A DNA stretch of 64,000 nucleotides from contig NC_059558.1 of assembly GCF_905220415.1 (NCBI RefSeq), positions 8,134,501 through 8,198,500 of the forward strand. Reading direction: 5' to 3'. Below are positions 56,964-64,000 of the stretch, in pieces. This DNA comes from Colias croceus (Eukaryota; Arthropoda; Insecta; Lepidoptera; Pieridae). Positions within the stretch are counted from its first letter, which is position 1. Each line of letters begins with the position of its first letter. Under the pieces are notes generated by a model, which made no database searches, had not been told where the DNA came from, and was given only the letters and a program-made list of their open reading frames with translations. The position numbers were made by a program, and so were the translations under genes.

Positions 56964-57957
56964 AACACAGTACAGTACACAAACTCTCTAAAGTCATTTT
57001 TTAATTAAAAATTGAATTATTGTAATTGAAACAAAATATAACTTTTAGTTATTGAGTACACATTTGCTAAAACACATAGAAACAGTGATAAAGCATAAGC
57101 GTAGCAAGCGCAGTTACCTGTAAAGTGTATCCGGGTGTGAGAAACCCGAGGTAGTTCAGGACGTTAGCTGAAAAGTGCAAGGTACGATTTTTTATTATTA
57201 TTATTTGAATCGTTTTGTTTTGTATTTTGGAATAATTATGGTAAGTAGTAATGATTGTTATATTTTTAGCACTTATAGAAAATTTAAAATAGTTGAAGTA
57301 CATGGAGGAACTGTTTCACTAATTCGAAGACATTTTGCAGATTAATGTGGATGTAGAATATGTATGCATTTCTTGTATGTATGCTTTTTTAAGATAACAT
57401 ACAAACTATTTTAAAATGATAAACATTTCTGATTATTTCATATTCAGTTTCATCTATGTTATGTACATTATCAAGATTCAGAAATGAGAAAAATAGATAC
57501 ATATTAATTACTGGTCTTAAATAATTACGAGAATTAACTTAAAACAACAAATCTTCGAATACTAAATTTAAAATAACGAAAAGAAAATACTTCATAGCAA
57601 CAATGGATAGATGGCGTTGAATATCCAAAACTAAAATAAATAGAACTTCTATCAGAGATGTCAATAATAGACTCCCCACTCTAATCTCTAAGTTTTTAAA
57701 CTAAACATATACAAAATATGTACTTGAATCTCTAAGTACCCCCTATAGAGTTTATCTTAATTCCATAATCTATTCTCTCACCTTTCGACGTTATCTATGA
57801 TAATCTTATCCGCCCGTGTTTTTAGTCAAAAGTGAAATTGTTTTTGTTTACATAACATTGCATCATGACGGAAACTATATGAAAAATAAAATATAGTTTG
57901 AAAAACTAATAAACACGCTTTCAAGATAGATACTTACAACTAAAAAGTAGAAAACAC
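56964..57957. other. Non-coding between two LINE fragments
   Basis: About 1 kb without recognised genes or repeats. Confidence 0.4.
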
Positions 57958-59051
57958 GGATAGGTGTGAAATAGTTCTGTTTGCAGATGATACCTCATTA
58001 ATTTTTAATGTGGATAGGCATGACCCAAATGTTGACGAAGTGTACAGTGCTCTTTTACACATAACTGAATGGTTTACTGCCAATAATTTATTATTAAATG
58101 CCAAAAAAACCACTTGTGTTAAATTTTTACTTCCTAATGTAAAAAAGTTGAACAGAGATATTACCTTGAACGGGGAGGTATTGCATCCTACTGAGTCTAC
58201 TGTATTTCTAGGGTTAACATTAGATGAGAAACTACAGTGGGGAGCCCATGTCAACACCACTGCAAGTAAGCTCAGTTCAGCTGCATATGCAGTCCGAAAA
58301 ATAAGGCATCTCACCGATGAAGATACGGCTAGATTGGTTTATTTCAGCTACTTTCATAGCATTATGTCCTATAGAATTCTACTGTGGGGCAAGGCTGCAG
58401 ATATAGAAACTATATTTATCTTACAGAAAAGAGCCATTCGCTCTATATATAATTTACGTGCTCGGGACTCACTAAGAGATCATTTTAAGAATACTGGTAT
58501 CCTTACTGTACCATCACAGTATATATTTAATAATATTTTGCATGTTCACAAAAACGCCGACTTACACACAAGAGTATTAGATAGACACGATTATGGCACA
58601 AGGAACAGGAATAGAATTGAAATGCCATTTTTCCGATTAGCTAAAGTTAAAAATTCATTTATGGGTCAAGGTATACGCTTATACAAAAGAATTCCTCTGT
58701 TTAGTAGTTCTAAATTTAAAACTTACATAAAAAATGTACTAGTTCAGAGAGCGTACTACAGTATTCAGGAATATATGGACGATAAAGACCCATGTAGGGT
58801 TGTCGCGTAAAAACCACAGGACAGTTCTTTGGCATATTATGTATAAGTTAGATATAAGTTACATATTATGTAATATTGACATGATTTTAAAAGAGCAACT
58901 ATGGAGTTTCTTGCCGATTCTTCTCCATAGATACTGCTTTCCGAATCGGTGGTAAATGTTAAAAATACTTATGTAATGACGATTCGAAAGTGCTACTAAA
59001 TAGTAGTCTAATTGAATAAATGAATGTTTGAGTTTGAGTTTGAGTTTGAAA
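57958..59051 (+). mobile_element. CR1-like LINE, 5'-truncated 3' fragment
   Basis: Plus-strand copy of 20918-22016 beginning GGATAGGTGTGAAATAG just before the FADD motif. The frame stays open to 58810 with a small in-frame deletion (RIPLFSSSKFK where the long copy has RIPHNIKEFSSSKFK). The 3' UTR pseudoknot and GTTTGA tail are present. Confidence 0.9.
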
Positions 59052-59068
59052 CTAATGATTAATCTATG

Positions 59069-59197
59069 AATCAAGCAATAGCCAATATATTGTATTTTTG
59101 TGAAAGAAGCGTGGGGCGCTTTTCATGAACTGACTATACCTACAAGGCACACCACGCTTTTTTCACAAATATACTATGTATTGGTTATTGCTTGATT
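59069..59197. mobile_element. Short foldback element
   Basis: AATCAAGCAATAGCCAATAT and TTTTGTGAAAGAAGCGTGG on the left are inverted as CCACGCTTTTTTCACAAA and TATTGGTTATTGCTTGATT on the right. Arms are about 46 bp with few mismatches and a spacer of about 36 bp. It is a MITE-like palindrome of unknown family directly after the LINE tail. Confidence 0.7.
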
Positions 59198-59212
59198 CCT
59201 ATATTACGAATT

Positions 59213-59490
59213 TTTGTAGGTTCAATGATTAGTAAATATATGGGAAAGTAGCTAGAAGGTAAAAAGTATATTTCAGTGAAAAATCAGTTTTTTTGTGAAA
59301 ATATCGATTTTTTGTGAAAAATCGCTTTTTGTATGTTGACTGGTCAGTAAGTATATGCGAAACTAGCTAGAAGGTAGAAAAGTGTCCTTTTCGATTTTTC
59401 GTGGAAAATCGGTATTTTGTGAAAATATCGTTTTTTTGTGAAAAGTCGCTTTTTTGTAAGTTCAATGGTCAGTAAATGTATGGGATGATG
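59213..59490. repeat. Imperfect tandem repeat of about 125 bp
   Basis: Two units plus a partial third share GTTCAATGGTCAGTAA-type starts, GAAACTAGCTAGAAGGTA, and blocks such as GTGAAAATATCG and GTGAAAAATCGC. There is no coding potential. Confidence 0.7.
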
Positions 59491-59933
59491 GGTTTTGACT
59501 TAGGTATGTATTGATTTCTATTTAGGAGTTGATGAATTCTCCACGTGTGGTAAATCCTGATATAAAACTTCTACAAAAAGGTAACCGAAATTTCTACTAT
59601 TTGAAATTTACTAGGTACTTTATCTACTGATAAAATGATTAAAATAATGTATTATCAGATTGTCCTTCGTGTTTTTTTTTTCTAATATACCTAGTTACAA
59701 TTATTCCATCATGAAAATTAATTTATGGAGGTATCAGTACTATAAAAAACCTGTGGGGAATAATCATAAAAAATATGTTTACTAAAATTAAACTAAAGAA
59801 TAATGAGTACAAAATTTATTAATAATTTCTACAAATATAACAACAACAGTAACAAAACAACACAATACCACAAGAAACCAATTCAAAGCGTAATTTTATT
59901 TTTCTTTTTCCATATTATTATATGTTTTAAAGT

Positions 59934-62900
59934 TTAAAGTGAGTGATGTTTGATAACATCAGCGTAGTAGTGAGCGGAGGCGCGCGGCGTGCGCGAGCGA
60001 AGCGGGTCCGAGAAGTCCACGCGTACTATGCCGAATCTAGACCTGGAAATGTAATATAGTATTAGAGTTGAATATAACTTGAATCAGAAAATTTAGGTTA
60101 TTATGTATTATTATGTATCCCGGCGGGTTCAATGTGTATTGCGCTTAAATAATGAGGGTAAAAACAAATCAGACTTACGTATAACCGCTATTCCATTCAT
60201 AATTGTCAATGAGTGACCACGCGGTGTAGCCGGTCACGTTCACATCATCCTCTGTGATTGCTAGCAGCACCTGCAATAATATATTTTACATTCAGTTATA
60301 CAGTAACAGTAACAATAAGAGTAAGAGCAAAAGACGTAACAGAAAAAGTAACATAGCAGCAACAGTAAGAAAATAAAGATTTTTTTTTATATAATTCTGA
60401 CCTGTTCCAAATGGTCCTTGTAGTACTGTATGCGTGTGACGTCATCCAGCTCGTCGCTGGCGGTGGAGAAGCCGTTCTCCGCGATGATGATCTCCCAGTC
60501 TCCGAACTGCTCCTTGATCAGGTTTAACTGCGCGCGGAGACCGGGGGGATTGCTCTGGGAATGGTAATAATTGGTGTTCAAATATGTGATAATGTTTAGA
60601 AAAAGCTATAATTCTTCATCAATGAGTCAATGTAGAAATCTCATCGAAACACGCTCTAATCACGCTAAAATCTAGATAAAATCATGCTCAAATTTCGATT
60701 AAATAAAGCAGAGGACAAAACAGTAAATTTTGTGATAAGCTGAATAATTATGTTTCACGCGTGAATATATACTGGGGATGCCTTACTTAGATGTGTAGTA
60801 GTGTGTTGTGCCTGGTGTCTATAAATATTACAGGACAATTTTCACACACAGCACGATCTGATCTCATACTAAGCTTTCGCTTGTGTTATGGAAACCAGAT
60901 GGCTGATAAACATACTTACATATATAATTTTAAATAGTTAAAAATATACTCTATCTAATGTCACCACCAGCCACTCCACACCGGCTGGCCAGCTCGCGTC
61001 CCAGCTCCACTTGCAAGTCAACTCGCCCGTTGGTCGGCCACGTGAGTGTATACAGTTGTTGTGTGTTGTGCCTGGTGTCTGTGTGATGTAACTTACCACC
61101 AACCACTCCACACCGGATGACCAGCTCGCGTCTGGCACCAGTTCCACTTGTAAGTCAACTTGCCCGTTGGTCGGCCACGTGAGGGTGCTGTTCGCACGAG
61201 CGGCAAGCACTAGGCGAGATGTGTAGTAGTTTATGCCGTAGTAGTCTGCGGTACCTGAGATATATAATACAATTTATATTATATAACGTCTTATAATTAA
61301 ACTTTAAGTTTTTATACGCTTCAAATGCACGGAGATTGCTTTCTAATAGAGATAGATTGCGAGGGATATAAGAGATTGAGATATATACTTAAGTCAAAAA
61401 TGGGAATAAAGTTGGAGAAGGCCATAAGCATTGAATGACATTAAGTAAGTATTTTACTGTAATTTGATGTGAGCAAAACTGTTGGCGGAAATCTTGTATT
61501 TATTATCTTTATTAAGGTAAAGGCTCCTAATACGGCGGTAGTCAAAATCGCTTCCTAATACGGTGGTATTTCTATTTTCGAGTTTTATTCCTGTTTTATT
61601 AATTTTAAGTACACCAAAACGTAAACTATTTATTACAAATTTATTACTCCATGACTTAACTAACGTTTGCAAGTATAGCACATAGACAACACAACAAGAT
61701 CAATCAATCTGTGTAACGGCATCGACATGAGAGGTGTTTCCATACAAACGCGAAACAATAAAAGTAAGTACACTAATATTTATAAACTAAGTTTTTCGTA
61801 TTAATAAGCCATTCAAGTTTGTATATGTATTGTTTATTGCATTTTCCTACTATTATACTCACTATTTAAATAGCTTGTTTCATATTTGTAAGTCATTTTC
61901 TACCCAAAAAATTAGAAATAAAATACCGCCGTAATACGATACAAATTTTATAGATTAATCCTAATACGGTGGCATAACTCCGAAATAGGAAAAATACTGG
62001 GCATGTTTAATTGTTTATAACTTTCATTTTATTTACTTATTGAATTAATTCCAAGATTAGTTGAAATAATTATTAATCTGATAAATTAGAAACCATATTC
62101 TGCGGTATGTGTTCTTAATTACAAATCCAGTTAAATATGAAAACGGTTGAGTACAAAATGTTTGTTTCTTAGAAGGGGTAAAAATAGGAAGGTGTATTTT
62201 AATGTATCACAAATCATTTATTTTGTATAACTGTTGATTTGAGTTTTACACATCTGAGCCAAAAAACTGTTATCATTTGATTAAGCATTTACATTCTCTT
62301 GTTAATCGAATTTTTGATGGGTCAGAATTAGGATTATTAAAAACACGAGTAGTTTTCCTATTACGGTGGTAGATATTTCCAGGTTACTCTGTATTAGGTT
62401 ATATGATCTCCTATTACGGCCCTATTCATAGAACTTAAAATTACCAGATTTAGGGTTGCGTAAATAAATAAGAAGTTTTGTGTCTTTTTTTGTGGATTCT
62501 TATTTGATATGCGTGTTTTTTTTTTTCGATAAAACTAAAAACATAAATAAAACACATTAAAAGTGAATCAACGTAATCAAACCAATGGTCAATGAATAAA
62601 AAACTTACAATTTACTTTACTAACACATTCCTATTATTTAACAAATATTATTTGTACGGAACTTCAAAGAATATAATTTCTGACCCTCCGTATTAGGAGC
62701 CGCCTACCGCAGTATTAGGCTCTGACCAAAATCATACCTCCGTATTAGGGAAAATCGACTTGACTATTTAAATATTTTTTTAAAATAAGAAATATCATGA
62801 AAATAAACATAGACTGAACAGCAATACAAAATTTAAGTTCCACTTTTAACGATAAAGTGGTTTGGCACCTTTAGAAAGAATTAAAAATGCTTATTTTTGA

Positions 62901-63920
62901 TACTTACTTTCAAATGTTGCGAAATACCTCCGTATTAGGTGCTTTTACCTTACCTTTAATAAATTCGATTTCTTCAGAAGTGAAGCCAGGCAATCGAGAT
63001 GTAACGTAGCCTTCCTTCTCACTCTTCTCTGCGATTAAAGACTCAATGCTGGGCGGCCACCCACCCGATTCAGAGTATATGGGGTGAGAGTATAAGAAGC
63101 CCTGTATTAACAAACATAGTTTTTATAACGTGTATAAGAAATATAAGATCATGATTAATTATGACTTCATATTTAATTCGGACAATATTCAAAGCAAAAC
63201 TAAGTGAAATGGGTTACTGAACATCTGGGGGGTAACAGGCACCTCTTATAGCAAGCTTATTATCTAATATATATAAATCTCGTGTCACAATGTTTGTCCT
63301 CAATAGACTCCTAAACCACTTAACCGATTATAATAAAATTCGCACACCATGTACAGTTCGATCCAACTTGAGAGATAGGATAGTTTAAACATGTAGAAAG
63401 CACGGGCGAAGCCGGGGCGGACCACTAGTCTTAATATATATAAATCTCGTGTCACAATGTTTGTCCTCAATGGACTCCTAAATCAATAAACCGATTATAA
63501 TAAAATTCGCACACCATGTGCAGTTCGATCCAACTTGAGAGATAGGATAGTTTAAACACGTAGGTACCACGGGCGAAGCCGGGGCGGACCACTAGTAATA
63601 TTACTATGTCTTTTCGTATCGTGACACCCTTAACGCAAGCTTGTCGCAGCCTTAAACCGATTTTGTTTTTTTAGCAATTTTGATGACGTCACTCGAAATA
63701 GTTCACTCAATTATCTTTTTGACAATTTGACAGTTAGCAGATAATATTAGAACTGCTAAATTAAGATAACTGCATCGGCTTGTTCGAAGAAAAGACTCTT
63801 ATGCCATATTTTATTTTCTGATTGTAATACTTACAAGTTGTCTCGCGAGGAATGTGAGGTCTTCGTGTTCAGAAGAATATGGTGCGTACCACACGTGATT
63901 GTTTACTATACCCACTTTAC
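59934..63920 (-). CDS. Glycoside hydrolase family 1 (beta-glucosidase/myrosinase type), C-terminal half
   Basis: Six exons on the minus strand join in phase: 63835-63920, 62954-63101, 61097-61254, 60402-60554, 60179-60270, 59934-60042, giving 247 residues to the TAA at 59934-59936. Motifs in order: GKVGIVNNHVWYAPYSSEHE, FLYSHPIYSESGGWPPSIES, SRLPGFTSEEIEFIKG, TADYYGINYYTSRLV, the nucleophile region IIIAENGF (usual form ITENG), VTGYTAWSLIDNYEWNSGYT, and RFGIVRVDF near the end. GH1 enzymes hydrolyse beta-glycosides; in insects they act in the gut or as secreted myrosinases. The acid/base motif (TFNEP) and signal peptide would lie right of the window. The visible half looks functional; a beta-glucosidase and a myrosinase cannot be told apart here. 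Confidence 0.93.
60955..61047 (-). pseudogene. Degenerate duplicate of a GH1 exon segment
   Basis: CACTCCACACCGGCTGGCCA and GTTGGTCGGCCACGTGAG repeat the proximal part of the exon 61097-61254. Five bases (TGGCA in plus orientation) are missing compared with the real exon, which breaks the frame. The intronic GTGTGTTGTGCCTGGTGTCT is also doubled (60801 and 61061), so the duplication includes intron sequence. Confidence 0.75.
61515..62950. mobile_element. TA-flanked non-autonomous transposon with repeated CCTAATACGG motif
   Basis: The ends AGGTAAAGGCTCCTAATACGG-type and CCGTATTAGGTGCTTTTACCT-type are inverse with minor differences, each flanked by TA (61513-61514, 62951-62952). At least eleven copies of CCTAATACGGNGGTA or close variants occur inside, mostly forward in the left half (about 61525, 61552, 61967, 62353) and reversed in the right half (about 62684, 62709, 62737, 62927). 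No coding frame is present. It fills a GH1 intron and begins three bases after the donor of exon 62954-63101. Confidence 0.75.
63263..63428 (+). mobile_element. Helitron-like element, first of a head-to-tail pair
   Basis: TC at 63263 and CTAG at 63425-63428. The body CGTGTCACAATGTTTGTCC is the same family as 11935-12111. The next copy starts at the very next base. Confidence 0.8.
63429..63595 (+). mobile_element. Helitron-like element, second of a head-to-tail pair
   Basis: Begins TCTTAATATATATAAATCTC directly after the CTAG of the first copy and ends GGGGCGGACCACTAG (CTAG 63592-63595) followed by T. Both copies are in the GH1 intron between 63101 and 63835. Confidence 0.8.
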
Positions 63921-64000
63921 CTGCAAATCGAATATTATTTAACTGTTTTTATAAGGATACTTTAAAATAATACAAAATTTCCGAATGTTTTATGTATATT

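Noticed and set aside
60938..61210. 90-codon minus frame across both copies of the GH1 exon segment
   Set aside because: It reads through the splice donor at 61096 into intron and the frameshifted duplicate; the spliced GH1 model explains the real exon.

Overview
The window looks like nuclear DNA from a moth or butterfly (Lepidoptera). The background is very AT-rich, genes are split into short exons by repeat-filled introns, and the repeats are those typical of Lepidoptera: many short Helitron copies starting TC and ending CTAG, Helentron-type non-autonomous elements, 5'-truncated CR1-like LINEs, tRNA-derived SINEs and MITEs. None of the five host genes is an uninterrupted ORF; I assembled each by hand from GT-AG exons with matching phases.

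Layout. 1-9918: no coding exon recognised, probably the large upstream intron of the first gene; it holds a PIF/Harbinger-like element (4146-6254) built of two GC-rich 382-bp repeats, the second interrupted by a nested element with a decayed THAP domain. 9919-14306 (+): six 3' exons of nervy (nvy), the ETO/MTG8 transcriptional corepressor, with NHR2, NHR3 and the MYND finger; NHR1 was not found and is probably further left. 18010-22016 (+): a nearly complete CR1-like LINE with an SGNH-like ORF1 and an endonuclease/reverse transcriptase ORF2. 22884-27495 (+): a Helentron/Helitron whose Rep part is intact but whose helicase is missing. 29670-32561 (+): a four-exon gene for a 98-residue secreted cysteine-containing peptide. 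32879-38897 (-): the complete seven-exon NOP9 gene (622 aa, pre-rRNA processing). 39000-49700: gene-poor, mostly old Helitron and LINE debris. 49982-54168 (+): a seven-exon FERM-domain gene (341 aa, band 4.1 type, unusually short). 56091-59051: two 3' fragments of the same LINE in opposite orientation. 59934-63920 (-): the C-terminal half of a family 1 glycoside hydrolase (beta-glucosidase/myrosinase type) that runs off the right edge.

The host genes do not form a pathway; they are neighbours. What links the window is mobile DNA. At least nine small elements share one architecture (a 5' AGTGAAACTT-type end, its inverted copy near the 3' end, then a terminal hairpin), and one subgroup shares its left end with the larger Helentron. 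The strongest candidates for new biology are a canonical T TTA AAC slippery heptamer exactly at the ORF1/ORF2 junction of the LINE, with no AUG available for ORF2; an H-type pseudoknot in the 3' UTR of that LINE, present in all three copies; and a TA-flanked element with at least eleven copies of one motif, whose terminal repeat supplies part of a splice donor in the glycoside hydrolase gene. All calls come from reading the sequence by eye; no database search was run.
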